This document shows positions 21,757-31,009 of a stretch of DNA of 64,000 nt, piece by piece. The first letter of the stretch is position 1. Each line of letters starts with the position of its first letter. The notes under the pieces were generated by a model. It had not been told where the DNA came from. It made no database searches and worked only from the letters and a program-made list of their open reading frames with translations. Both the position numbers and the translations under genes were made by a program. The DNA comes from 'Nostoc azollae' 0708 (GTDB lineage Bacteria; Cyanobacteriota; Cyanobacteriia; Cyanobacteriales; Nostocaceae). The stretch is from positions 248,001 to 312,000 of the forward strand of contig NC_014248.1 of assembly GCF_000196515.1 (NCBI RefSeq), in the 5' to 3' direction.

Positions 21757-22963
21757 ATGGAGCAGTATTCAAGAAGCTTATATTGTCTCAACAGTCCGTA
21801 CACCACTGGGTAAATTTGGAGGTATTTTAGTAAATTTCTTACTAGTAAACTTGGGAGCGAGCGCAATGGGTGCAGCTTTAGAAAAAGCGGGAATTTCGGG
21901 GGATGTTTTAGACTTGTATATTTTTGGTAATGTACTCAGAGCCGGACACGGACAGTCATTACCCCGTCAAGCAGCTTTCAAAATCGGGATTACTGACACA
22001 GTAAACGGTTATGCGGTGGATATGGTGTGTTCATCAGGAATGATGAGCGCCATCAATCCTGCTACAGCGATTCGTTCTGGTGAAGCTGATTTAGTGCTGA
22101 CTGGGGGGATGGAATCTATATCTCATACAGAATTTGTACTATTATCAGATCGCGCTCGCTGGGGATATAAATTTTCATAGGAATCCCCAGAACAACTCAG
22201 GGATATTTTAGTTGATGACGGACTCACAGATCCCATCAGTAGAGAAACAATGGGAGAACAAGCGGAACGGTTAGCAACTACTTACCAAATTACAGGGTTT
22301 GAGTTAGATGAAGTTCCTTCTTATTCACAACAACGAGCAACAGAAGCTACCGCAAACGGCTTTCTTAAGCAGGAAATCATTCCCATTACAATCCAGGGAA
22401 AAAAAGGGCAGCAAATTATCGCTCAAGATGAAGGAATTCGCCCAGAAACGAGTTTAGAAAGTCTAGCGAACTTGAAACCAACCTTTAGAGAAGATGGAGT
22501 TTTCACTGCTGGTAATAGTAGTCAAATATCCGATGGTGCAGCAGCTTTAGTTTTGGCAAGTAAAACAGCAGTATAACGTCATCAACTCCAACCTATAGCC
22601 AGGTTAATAGGTGGAATATGGACAGGTGGAGAAGCTTGGAGATTTCCCAAAGCGCCGATTTTAGCTGTAAGAAAACTGTTAGAAAAGCTGAAAATGAAAA
22701 TTAACGATTTTGATTTACTTGAGAATAACGAAGCCTTCGCTCTGAGTAACGTATTATTTAATCGCTTATTAAGAATTCGCGAAGAGAAATGAAACGTTTT
22801 TGGGGGTGCGATCGCACTAGGACATCCTCTAGCAGCTTCAGGAGCGGGAATTTTAGTTACCCTACTCAACGCCTTACAGTAAAAAAACGGTCATTTAGGA
22901 TTAGCCGCAGTTTGTCATGGTAGTGGTGGCAGAACTGCGATCGCACTATCAAGACTCAGGTAG
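21757..22963 (+). pseudogene. phaA: Acetyl-CoA acetyltransferase (beta-ketothiolase) PhaA
   Basis: From an ATG at 21757 the fragments EAYIVSTVRTPLGKFGG, VDMVCSSGMMSAINPATAI (active-site Cys), GGMESIS, GNSSQISDGAAALVLAS, ALGHPLAASGAGILV (His box) and VCHGSGGRTAIAL (second Cys; the usual CxGGG Gly is Ser) follow thiolase order. Lesions are a frameshift at about 21775, TAG at 22178, TAA at 22574, a TGA after RIREEK near 22790 and TAA near 22880. It condenses two acetyl-CoA in PHB synthesis. It is followed 80 bp later by the phaB pseudogene. Confidence 0.88.
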
Positions 22964-22990
22964 AAACTACTTTCTTCTTCCTTCTTCCTT

Positions 22991-23024
22991 CGCGTCTATC
23001 CCTTCGGGACGCTCCGCGAACGTG
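22991..23024. repeat. Interspersed palindromic repeat
   Basis: CGCGTCTATCCCTTCGGGAC followed by GCTCCGCGAACG, the same module type as at 5506-5640, inserted between phaA and phaB. Confidence 0.5.
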
Positions 23025-23042
23025 GTTCATTCAATCAGTAAC

Positions 23043-23773
23043 ATGACATCTCTAGGATTAGAAAATTAACTAATTTTAGTCACAGGTGGTAATCGAGGCA
23101 TAGGAAGTGCGATCATCAACTTGCTTTTAGACTTAGGAAGCAAAGTAGCTTACACCTAGCGCAGCAAGCACACTCACCAACTTGGCATCCTCCCAATCCC
23201 CGCACATGTCACCGATAAAACCCCTATGGCACAAGTAGCAGAACAGGTAGAAAACAAACCCGGTACAATTTACGGAATTGTCCCTAATGCCGACATGACC
23301 AAAGATAACTTTTTTCCCAAGCTAACAAGTGCAGACTGGGATGCAGTTATGGATAGCAACTTAAAAGGAGTCTATAATACCCTCAAACCAATTATCCCCA
23401 AAATGTACGATTGCCCTTCTGGTTCAGTAGTTTGTATTTCCTCAATTTCCGGCGAACAAGGCAACCTCGCTCAGTCAAACTAATTATGCAGCATCCAAAG
23501 CAGCGGTAATAGGCTTAACTAAATCCTTAGCCAGAGAAGCAGCCATGTATCGAGTGCGGGTACATGCAGTAGCACCGGGATTCATTGAAAGCGATATGCT
23601 TAACCCCATTTCCGAGAAGGTGAAACAACGGATTTTATGGGAAATTCCCCTATCACGCTTTGGTAAACCCGAAGAAGTCGCTTGCTTGGGCTGTACCCTT
23701 TCTCCTCTCACCCTTAGCCAGTAGCTATATTACAGGCACAGTTATGCGAGTTAACGGCACTCATCATACTTAG
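23043..23773 (+). pseudogene. phaB: Acetoacetyl-CoA reductase PhaB
   Basis: An ATG at 23043 opens MTSLGLEN then a TAA. The same frame continues LILVTGGNRGIGSAIINLLLDLG (NADPH-binding fold), and further fragments are KDNFFPKLTSADWDAVMDSNLKG, VVCISSISGEQGNLAQ, YAASKAAVIGLTKSLAREAA (catalytic YxxxK) and YITGTVMRVNGTHHT at the end. There is a second stop at about 23158 and frameshifts at about 23475 and 23690. PhaB reduces acetoacetyl-CoA to hydroxybutyryl-CoA. Together with the dead phaA and phaC this removes the pathway at this locus. Confidence 0.87.
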
Positions 23774-23841
23774 AAGGGTGTGGGCGCAGGGCGAAAAATT
23801 TATTCTTTCTCCTGACTCCTGAACTCCTTAAAAAAAAGGAT

Positions 23842-24440
23842 TACAGAAACTACGACAGAAGAAAAATATTATAGATGTAGATGGCTTAAACATCCGCTAT
23901 ATAAGAGCAGGTAATAATGATCCACTTTTGGTCTTACTACATGGAGTTGGTGAAAGTGTTATTGATTGGTCTTGCGTACTACCCGAATTAGCAACATAGT
24001 TAACGCCATTCTGTCTAATTTGACCTTGCCTTTGTACGGAGAGTTAGTGATCCCCTGGTGCAAAACTTCTCTAGGAGCAACACAGCGGGCTTGGTCACGG
24101 GCATTACTGCTGTTTAACTAACCTGTTAAATTCCCTTCCTCAATGGATAGCAGAACAGGAGGGTATGGCAAGAATACCGGGCTTTTGAGAGGCTGGTTTA
24201 TCTTCACTCCGCGCCCAATTAAATCTATTTGGACAGCATCAAATATTACTTGATTCTCTCCCACAATTACAAATGCCAACTCTAATTATGTGGGGAATCA
24301 ATGATTTAGTTTTGCCAAATAATCAAGCTGAAAATGCTGTTAGTCGTCTGCAACAAGGACACTTGGCTTTAATACCCAACTCCAGACATACTGAATTATT
24401 CACTGCTGAATTAAACCAGTTTCTTGATTCTGTTGAATAA
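23842..24440 (+). pseudogene. Alpha/beta hydrolase, decayed
   Basis: Fragments VDGLNIRYIRAGN, LLVLLHGVGESVIDWSCVLPELA (oxyanion-hole HG motif) and, at the end, PTLIMWGINDLVLPNNQAENAVSRL with PNSRHTELFTAELNQFL show an alpha/beta hydrolase fold. Stops such as TAG at 23998 and frameshifts remove the nucleophile-elbow region. It lies 14 bp before the SDR gene. Confidence 0.75.
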
Positions 24441-24454
24441 AAGGAGTAGCATCT

Positions 24455-25342
24455 ATGCAATTAAAACCAATCAATCAACAAGTCGTTTCCGTCGTTGGTG
24501 CTTCTAGCGGTATTGGCCGAGAAACAGCTTTGCAATTTCCTAGACGGGGTGCAAAAGTAGTTGTTTCCGCCCGTAGGGAATCAGGGTTAAAGTCTCTGGT
24601 GGAAGAGATTGGCAGTTTTGGGAGTGAAGCAACTTCTATTGTTGCCGATGTGCAGGAATTTGAACAGGTGAATGCGATCGCAGATAAAACTGTGGAGACA
24701 TTTGGACGGCTTGATACTTGGGTTCATGCCCCTGCAGTTGGACTTTTTGCCACTTTCGACAAAACAACACCAGCCGAATCTAAGCACGTTATTAACGTTA
24801 ACTTAGTTGGTCAAGCTTATGGCGCAATGGCAGCTTTACCCCATCTGAAGCGAGAAGGAAGGGGTGCATCAATTCATATTTCTTCCATGGAAGGTAGGCG
24901 ATCACTTCCTTATCAAAGTGCTTACTCTACCGCTAAACATGGAATTGAAGGCTTTGTGGAGGCTATGCGTGTGGAATTACAACATGATAAATGGCCGATT
25001 AGTCTCACCAGTATCAAACCTGCGGTAATTAATACCCCATTTTGGAATAATAGTTTAACTAAGTTAGGCGTAAAAGCAGCCGGAATAACACCTTACTACG
25101 ACCCCAAACTAGTAGCTGATGCTGTTCCCTATGCAGCAGAACACAGCACCCGTGACCTTTTAGTCGGTGATGCAGCCAAGACGCTGGATTTATTACAACG
25201 GATTTCGCCAGGGTTACCAGATTCACTCTTACTGCTCATAGGTTTCGATTTACAACATAGTTCTGAGCCAAAATCTGAAACGCACCAAATAACTTTTATC
25301 AGCCTATTCCTGTTGTGGTTGATCACCATGGTGGTGTATTGA
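24455..25342 (+). CDS. SDR-family oxidoreductase with altered C-terminus
   Basis: A 295-residue short-chain dehydrogenase. The Rossmann motif GASSGIG is near residue 15, NVNLVGQAYG is in the middle, and the catalytic Tyr/Lys is in SAYSTAKHG. The AAG GAG ribosome-binding site before the ATG is strong. The first about 275 residues look sound. At about 25283 the frame slips: the alternative frame reads APNNFYQPIP, which fits the family C-terminus, whereas the actual frame ends FISLFLLWLITMVVY. The last 15 residues are encoded out of frame, partly over a histidine-kinase remnant. Substrate unknown; activity of the present protein is uncertain. Confidence 0.75.
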   Translation: MQLKPINQQVVSVVGASSGIGRETALQFPRRGAKVVVSARRESGLKSLVEEIGSFGSEATSIVADVQEFEQVNAIADKTVETFGRLDTWVHAPAVGLFATFDKTTPAESKHVINVNLVGQAYGAMAALPHLKREGRGASIHISSMEGRRSLPYQSAYSTAKHGIEGFVEAMRVELQHDKWPISLTSIKPAVINTPFWNNSLTKLGVKAAGITPYYDPKLVADAVPYAAEHSTRDLLVGDAAKTLDLLQRISPGLPDSLLLLIGFDLQHSSEPKSETHQITFISLFLLWLITMVVY

Positions 25343-25440
25343 AATTATAGATCAAAAGAGGGAAGAGGTACAGAATTTTGGATTGAAATCCCTTGTACAG
25401 CAGAAGTTAGGAATGAAAGGGGTCTGGTAGTGTCAACCCA
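25303..25440 (+). pseudogene. Histidine kinase HATPase 3' remnant
   Basis: After the SDR breakpoint, the sequence encodes VVVDHHGGVLK and, after a stop/frameshift, GRGTEFWIEIPCTAEV. This is the G2-box end of a sensor histidine kinase (pattern HGGxL...GxGTEFWIEIP). Only the final 40 or so codons remain. The rest of the kinase is absent, so this marks a deletion junction. Confidence 0.65.
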
Positions 25441-25572
25441 GAAATGACAGGTAAAAGCAGGCAGGGGGAGCAGGGGAAGAATAGAAATTCTTTTCCTGTC
25501 ATCACCCATTTGAATGAAGATTGCATTCCCTGTGGTACGCTATTTCCTTTAGATAGTGTCGAGGTACAGAAG

Positions 25573-26628
25573 ATGTCTAAACTGCGGGTGGGGTTGCTGT
25601 TTGGCGGACGTTCTGGAGAACATGAAGTTTCAATAATTTCCGCAAGGGGGATCGCAAATGCTTTAAGTGCAGAAGAAAATAGTCATAAGTATGAAATTAT
25701 GCCATTCTACATCCAAAAAGATGGGTTTTGGCAAGCTGGTGAAGTTGCACAGCAAGTTTTAACATCAGGTGTAGCTAAAGAACATCCAGGCAATAGAGCT
25801 AATTTATGGCAGTTTCCACCGCAAACAGCAGAAATTGATCTTTGGTTTCCAATTCTCCACGGTCCAAACGGTGAAGATGGGACCATTCAAGCCTTACTAA
25901 CTTTGATGCAAGTTCCCTTTGTTGGTTCTGGGGTGTTAGGTTCAGCAACGGGAATGGATAAAATCGCTATGAAGACTGCTTTTGCTCAAGCAGGACTACC
26001 CCAGGTAAAATATAAAGCATTAACTAGGGCGCAGATTTGGTCCAATCCTTGTGTATTCCCAAAATTGTGTGATGAAATAGAAGCAACATTAGGCTATCCC
26101 TATTTTGTTAAACCTGCTAATCTGGGTTCATCGGTAGGTATTGCCAAAGTGCAATCGCGCCAAGAATTAGAAGCAGCTTTAGATAATGCCGCAACCTATG
26201 ATAGACGCATCATTGTTGAAGCCGGAGTGGTCGCTAGAGAAGTAGAATGTGCCGTTTTAGGTAACGATAACCCCAAAGCCTCAGTTATTGGTGAAATTAC
26301 TTTTGATAGCGATTTTTACGATTACGAAACTAAATATACCCAAGGTAAAGCTGATTTATTTATTCCTGCACATCTGCCAGAATCAGCTGTTCAACAAATT
26401 CAAGAAAAAGCACTACAAGCATTTACAGCCGTTGATGCCGCTGGTTTAGCCCGGGTAGACTTTTTCTATGTAGAAGCTACCGGAGAAATCTTAATCAACG
26501 AAATTAACACCTTACCAGGATTTACATCCACCAGTATGTATCCTCAACTTTGGGCAAATACTGGTATTTCTTTTCCTAAATTAGTAGACCAATTAATTCA
26601 ACTAGCAATGGAAAGACATTCTAATTAG
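25573..26628 (+). CDS. ddl: D-alanine--D-alanine ligase
   Basis: Joins two D-alanines using ATP to make the peptidoglycan precursor dipeptide, in the cytoplasm. From the ATG at 25573 the protein has 351 residues, the normal length, starting [20 protein letters not shown]. Further motifs are [22 protein letters not shown] (ATP-grasp), ARVDFF and [16 protein letters not shown] (metal and D-Ala binding). The frame is open upstream to 25444, but a GAGG ribosome-binding site just before 25573 and family length favour the shorter start. Intact, single-gene transcription unit. Confidence 0.93.
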   Translation: MSKLRVGLLFGGRSGEHEVSIISARGIANALSAEENSHKYEIMPFYIQKDGFWQAGEVAQQVLTSGVAKEHPGNRANLWQFPPQTAEIDLWFPILHGPNGEDGTIQALLTLMQVPFVGSGVLGSATGMDKIAMKTAFAQAGLPQVKYKALTRAQIWSNPCVFPKLCDEIEATLGYPYFVKPANLGSSVGIAKVQSRQELEAALDNAATYDRRIIVEAGVVAREVECAVLGNDNPKASVIGEITFDSDFYDYETKYTQGKADLFIPAHLPESAVQQIQEKALQAFTAVDAAGLARVDFFYVEATGEILINEINTLPGFTSTSMYPQLWANTGISFPKLVDQLIQLAMERHSN

Positions 26629-26661
26629 GGCATTGGGCATTAGATTTTCCCCTCTACAGCC

Positions 26662-27058
26662 CATTGGTGACAAGTTAAGGCTGAAAGTCTTTTATCAAGA
26701 GGCTTTTGGAGAAATATGGAAAGAGAGTTGGTCAGGCCCACGTTGAAGATCAGGAAACGGGGCGACAATTAACCTAACATTTGGTTTTCACTGTTATTTG
26801 ATTTGATAATACCTAAATCTCGATTTTGGGGGTCAGCAAAATACTTAACTTTCTTCTGTTGCCTTACCTTTTTGATGAGCCATCGTAAAATGATCAAGAC
26901 GACGATAAATCATTTCTAATGAAATCTCATCACAGGCCAGAGAAAGTTCATCCGCTACGGCATCACCTAAATCTACTAAAACAGCATAAAATAACCTACA
27001 ATCAGCGAAATTCATGCCTTTAGTGGTCAGCCATTGCGCGAATTTCTCTAGTTAGGCA
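26662..27058 (-). mobile_element. IS4-like element remnant
   Basis: The end CATTGGTGACAAGTTA at 26662 and about 400 bp inward are a degraded match, in reverse, to the 3' third of the IS4-like element at 33947-36625 (for example TTTGATAATACCTAAATCTCGATTTTGGG here against its complement near 36460). Fragments of MIYRxLxHFTMAHQKGKAT can be read on the minus strand. It ends within a leucine-rich-repeat gene. Confidence 0.7.
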
Positions 27059-27061
27059 ATT

Positions 27062-27460
27062 TTAATTTACCTTCTCTAAACCTGATATTTCCCCAATTTC
27101 ATCTGGTTGATAATGATCAAAAGTCCCCACAATCTCTAACTCTTGCAATTGGTGCAGGTGACCATTTTTCGGGGAAAAAACACAGTGTATGCCAGATTTC
27201 ACACTGAACTTCAGCTTTTTCAGATTTGTCAGTTCAAAAATAGGCTCTGGCACTGCCATAAATTCACAATGAAGCAACTTTATTTCTTCCAGAGAACTTA
27301 GTTGCGAAAACTCAGCAGGCAGGTAGGTCTTTGAGGTCTTACATATTCTCTAGGATTAATTGTTTCAAGTTACTCAATCTGCCAAATTCTGCTGGTAAAT
27401 ATTCTAATTTATCTATGTTTAGATATAGCCATTGAAGAGTATTAACTGGTGTATTTTTGA
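27062..27460 (-). pseudogene. Leucine-rich repeat protein fragment
   Basis: The minus strand encodes successive LRR units: LEYLPAEFGRLSNLKQLILEN, LKDLPA, LSSLEEIKLLHC, PIFELTNLKKLKFSV and LHQLQELEIVG. A stop near 27350 and a frameshift break the chain, and the 3' end is cut by the IS4 remnant. Probably part of a larger repeat protein; function unknown. Confidence 0.65.
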
Positions 27461-27634
27461 CAGGGACGAGCGCACTACTTTTGTGATAAGAAGGTGTAGA
27501 AGTACATTTTGATATTCACATAATATTAAATTATATATTTCTTTTAGAAAATGTCTAGGTCACACTACAGAATACAGGGATTAAAAATAGTAATGGTGCG
27601 TTAGGGACAGCGTAACGCACCCTAAGTTTAAGGT

Positions 27635-27874
27635 TTACATCCTTCCTTGTGCCATTACTTGTTGGAGATGATGGCGAATTTCTTGTGCTTCTTGAATTTC
27701 TGACTGACGCAATTTTTGGAACAGTTCAACACAAGGCTGAGAATTTGCTTCTTGGGCATCTTGAATGTAACGGTCATAAGCTTGCACTGCTGCGGCTTTG
27801 TTGTGCAGTATAGTGATAAAGTCATACTCTAAATTAGTGATGGGTTGTTGAGATTGTCCGTTACCCGTAGTCAT
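27635..27874 (-). CDS. Conserved small helical protein, function unknown
   Basis: A 79-residue protein beginning MTTGNGQSQQPITNLEYDFITILHNKAAAVQAYDRYIQDA. The frame is open to 27931, but the ATG at 27874 with AAGGAT upstream and the loss of family-like sequence before it favour the shorter form. It is predicted as two to three long helices with conserved-looking charged residues, resembling small ferritin-like or four-helix proteins seen across cyanobacteria. I cannot assign a function. Confidence 0.65.
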   Translation of the reverse strand: MTTGNGQSQQPITNLEYDFITILHNKAAAVQAYDRYIQDAQEANSQPCVELFQKLRQSEIQEAQEIRHHLQQVMAQGRM

Positions 27875-27975
27875 TATTTTTCGATCCTTTAAGTGTTTAT
27901 TTAATTTATTACTCTTCAAAGTTTGATTCATCTACCTGCAAGTGGACAAAAAATATCAGTTTTGCTACAGAAGAT

Positions 27976-28008
27976 AGATCCCCGACTTTTCAAAGAGGTT
28001 GGGGATCT
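27976..28008. repeat. Dispersed hairpin repeat
   Basis: AGATCCCCGACTT...AGGTTGGGGATCT is a long near-perfect stem of the same repeat type as at 6718 and 17175, between two genes read on the minus strand. Confidence 0.5.
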
Positions 28009-28041
28009 GGGTATGATTTTTATTTCTACCCATTGGCCTAT

Positions 28042-28521
28042 TTAGTATGACATAGGCTGTTTTTGTTCACATTCATCTAAATACTGAAATTCCAACTCGT
28101 TTTGTCGTTCTCTCCGTCCTTGATGCGCGATAGGACAGTATTTTGTGTTTGCACTCATACAGTCCATGTGGGGTATTTGCGCAGACACTAATAATAGTCC
28201 ACCCAAAATCAATAATAAGCCACAGATTACTGCTGTTTGTATTCCCGAAATTTTTAGCGCACCATGAACGACTACTTCCCGCAGTACAGAAACAATAGCT
28301 ACTTCGACTGCTAAACCAACAGCTATACTATGCTCTTTTAACTAAACCATGATTAGTCTAAATAACTGAACTAGAATCAACACAAATAGCATTTTAGCTG
28401 TTACTTCTTTGTAGTCTATTAATTGGGTGATCGCAATAAATATACCCCATACCTGGATCAATATCACTGGAAATAACGATAAAGATAGGACCATCACAAT
28501 TAGGTCTTGAAATGCCTCCAT
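28042..28521 (-). pseudogene. psiE: PsiE-family protein with one amber codon
   Basis: The minus strand from the ATG at 28521 encodes a four-helix membrane protein of the phosphate-starvation-inducible PsiE family (MEAFQDLIVMVLSLSLFPVI..., VLREVVVHGALKISGIQT, a final helix, then a cysteine-containing tail ending EQKQPMSY). The 159-codon frame is intact except for a TAG at 28342-28344 (codon 60), where relatives have Tyr in a YLKEHSI stretch. It is therefore a very recent pseudogene, unless the stop is read through. Confidence 0.75.
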
Positions 28522-28744
28522 GTTAAGAACAACTGCATGAAGATCTAACTACCAATCGCAAAATAAAAACCTACTCTTGAAGCGTTTTTGGATGACAATT
28601 TACATTCCAATGGTAGTTTAGACCACACTAGCAAGTTAACCCGATTTTCTTATTGTTACGTAATATTAATGCTTTGCGCCTCAGTGTGGTTTGTTATTTA
28701 AGTCTTGTACTTGTACTAACAATTTTTCGGCGTTGATTGCCCAC

Positions 28745-29548
28745 TTAGAGTTACCTATTTTCTATAGACATCTCCGGCATATTTTATTACTTCCACGGCT
28801 TCTGTATATTGCTTTAATTATATAAATAATAATCCTCAACCGTAATAAGCATCAGCATAGTTAGAGTTAGTATCGACTAATTTTCTAAATGCTGGTAATG
28901 CTTCGTTAAATTTACCTTGGTTAAACAAAACCAAACCTCAATTCTAATGAGCTTATACATATATGGGATTTTTAGATATTGCTTTGGGAAAGGCTTATTT
29001 TACTGGTTTATTTTTGCCTTGTTGTAAATAAGATATTCCTAAATGATAGGCTATCTCTGGTGAATTGTGACTATATATTATGGCTTTTTGAAAATATGCG
29101 GTCGCACCATTCCAATCTTTTTGTATTTCTCTTACCAATCTTAAGTTATAAGAAGCAAAAACCAGCTTTCGATCTAGTTGTAAAACCCGTTGTAAATAGT
29201 CAGTTGCTAACTGTAAGTTATTCCCTTCTAACAGCGCACCACCTAAATTTGCAAAGGCTGGTGCAAACTGTGGATATGCTTGTGTCGCTTGATAAAATGC
29301 CTCTGCTGCTGGTTGTAATTGTGCCGCTTGTCGCAGTGCTCAACCTAAATTATAATGCGCTGTTGCTAAGGTCGGATCTAATTGCGTTGCTTGACGAAAA
29401 GCGGTGATCCCATCTTGTACCCTGCTCTCCTGAATCGCTTGTAAGCCTTTATTTAACCAGTCTAAAGCAATTTGGCGAGGAGCTTGCGCCAGTAAGGGTA
29501 GATGAGGAGAAGTTGAAAATACTGGTTTAATATTTAATATAGAAATCA
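28745..29548 (-). pseudogene. TPR-repeat protein, main part
   Basis: The minus strand from 29548 encodes APRQIALDWLNKGLQAIQES then successive tetratricopeptide units (DGITAFRQATQLDPTLATAHYNLG, then a stop, AAEAFYQATQAYPQFAPAFANLG, LATDYLQRVLQLDRKLVFASYNL and more) to about 28745. Several in-frame stops (29340, about 28979, about 28935) and frame changes occur. The 5' end with the signal peptide is separated by an IS630 element and lies at 30664-30739. Confidence 0.75.
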
Positions 29549-29550
29549 TA

Positions 29551-30661
29551 TTTGATTTTTGAAAAAGACTAAAGGATAATACCGAGAAAGTGTCTTGTCT
29601 AATAGCTAACAATCAGCAACCAGGAGCTACAATCTAAAATTGCAGAACTACAAGGATTTATAGATGAGCGTCCAGATGCAAGGGAAGTAAGAAAAGCATT
29701 GGCACTGAAGCTGGTTTATCAAAGCTACAAGTATGAGGAAATTCAAACAATTTTAGATATTTCAGTTGGTTCAATAACAACATGGAAACAAGCCTATGAG
29801 AAAGATGGAATTTTAGGACTGCGCCTGAAACACAAAGGGAGAAAAAGCCACTTGAATACTCGACAAAGAGAAGAAGTACTGGCTTGGTTACAAACGAAGG
29901 AATGTTGGGAGCTTGGCGAACTTGAGTATAAATTGGCTTTTGAATATGATGTACTTTATGAATCAAAACGTAGTTATTACGACTTGTTTGATGCGGCAGG
30001 AATTAGTTGGAAGAAAACATCTTCAGCAAATCCAAAAGCTAATGAAGAAGCAGTTGCCGCAAAAAAAGAGATTTCATCGTTGTTGGCGAGCCGCCGAGAA
30101 GATATAGAAGCTGGGCTATTGAGAGTTTTGCTATTAGATGAGTATCATTTACTTTGGGGAGATAGCATTGGATATGTTTGGGGTAGAACTGACCAAGAAA
30201 TAAGCATTCCAATTAGTAAGGAACGAGATAAACAAACTTATTATGGAGCAGTTGACTATTTAGGTAAAAATTTATTGTTAAAAACCTATGATACAGCTAA
30301 CTCAAAAAATACTATTGATTATCTCAGCTATTTACTAGAAGAGTCACCTAACCAACAATTACTTATTTTTTGGGATGGAGCTAGTTATCACCGTTCAAAA
30401 GAAATTCAAAATTTTTTAGCATCTATTAACCAAGGTTTACCTTTAGAGCAATGGAAAATTTATTGCGTCCGCTTTGCTCCTAACTGTCCCTCTCAAAACC
30501 CCATAGAAGATGTTTGGTTGCAACCGAAAGCTTGGCTGCGACGTTTTTGTGCTTTAATCCCAACATTTTCTCATCTTAAGTGGATATTTGAGTGGTTGAT
30601 TCAAAACACTACCTTTGATTTTCCGTCTCTCCAGATGTACGGGGCATTTTCATAAATCAAA
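29551..30661 (+). mobile_element. IS630-family element
   Basis: 1111 bp between imperfect inverted ends TTTGATTTTTGAAAA (29551) and TTTTCATAAATCAAA (to 30661), flanked by the TA dinucleotide on both sides (29549-29550 and 30662-30663), the normal IS630 target. It carries one long transposase frame in the plus direction and splits a TPR gene on the minus strand. Confidence 0.82.
29699..30655 (+). CDS. IS630-family transposase
   Basis: Transposase with an N-terminal helix-turn-helix (about residues 10-60) and a DDE domain: LLLDEYHLLWGDSIGYVWG (first Asp), LLIFWDGASYHRSKE (second Asp) and CPSQNPIEDVWLQPKAWLR (Glu). The homologous reading continues upstream of 29699 to about 29606 (KIAELQGFIDERPDAREVRKAL) without an ATG, and 29699 itself is a TTG. 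So either a non-AUG start is used or the original start is lost. All catalytic residues are present, making this the least damaged transposase in the window. Confidence 0.82.
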   Translation: MALKLVYQSYKYEEIQTILDISVGSITTWKQAYEKDGILGLRLKHKGRKSHLNTRQREEVLAWLQTKECWELGELEYKLAFEYDVLYESKRSYYDLFDAAGISWKKTSSANPKANEEAVAAKKEISSLLASRREDIEAGLLRVLLLDEYHLLWGDSIGYVWGRTDQEISIPISKERDKQTYYGAVDYLGKNLLLKTYDTANSKNTIDYLSYLLEESPNQQLLIFWDGASYHRSKEIQNFLASINQGLPLEQWKIYCVRFAPNCPSQNPIEDVWLQPKAWLRRFCALIPTFSHLKWIFEWLIQNTTFDFPSLQMYGAFS

Positions 30662-30663
30662 TA

Positions 30664-30739
30664 CTAGTCCTATAGTACCAAATAGTACCAATAAAGTAAC
30701 AATTCCAATTAGTAGATATTTGTGTAAAAAAAATGTCAT
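30664..30739 (-). pseudogene. TPR protein 5' end (signal peptide), cut off by IS630
   Basis: An ATG at 30739 on the minus strand encodes MTFFLHKYLLIGIVTLLVLFG..., a signal peptide or membrane anchor. It reads into the IS630 end. Joining across the IS leads to the TPR gene, but one base out of frame, so the gene was probably already mutated, perhaps in the eight-T run near the start. Confidence 0.55.
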
Positions 30740-31009
30740 AACTTTTCTAGATAAAAATATCTTGAGTTAGTTTCTCTAGTTAAAAAACGTTCCTAAAATC
30801 TTATTTATTGACAATAATTCTATATTTTGGCATATAAGTTAATATAACTTAAACTAAGTCTTACAATAAACTACAATTTTTTTAAACTCAGATTAAACAA
30901 TGGATAATGAAAAATTAAAGAACGCAGGAATAATTCTCCTGTCCAATCGATGAATTACTCCTGAAAATATACATGATGCGGTTGAGAGAATCACCGTAAA
31001 GGAGGGTTT

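Noticed and set aside
29658-29966. 102-codon minus-strand frame within IS630
   Set aside because: Opposite strand of a well-supported transposase with conserved motifs; no family sequence.
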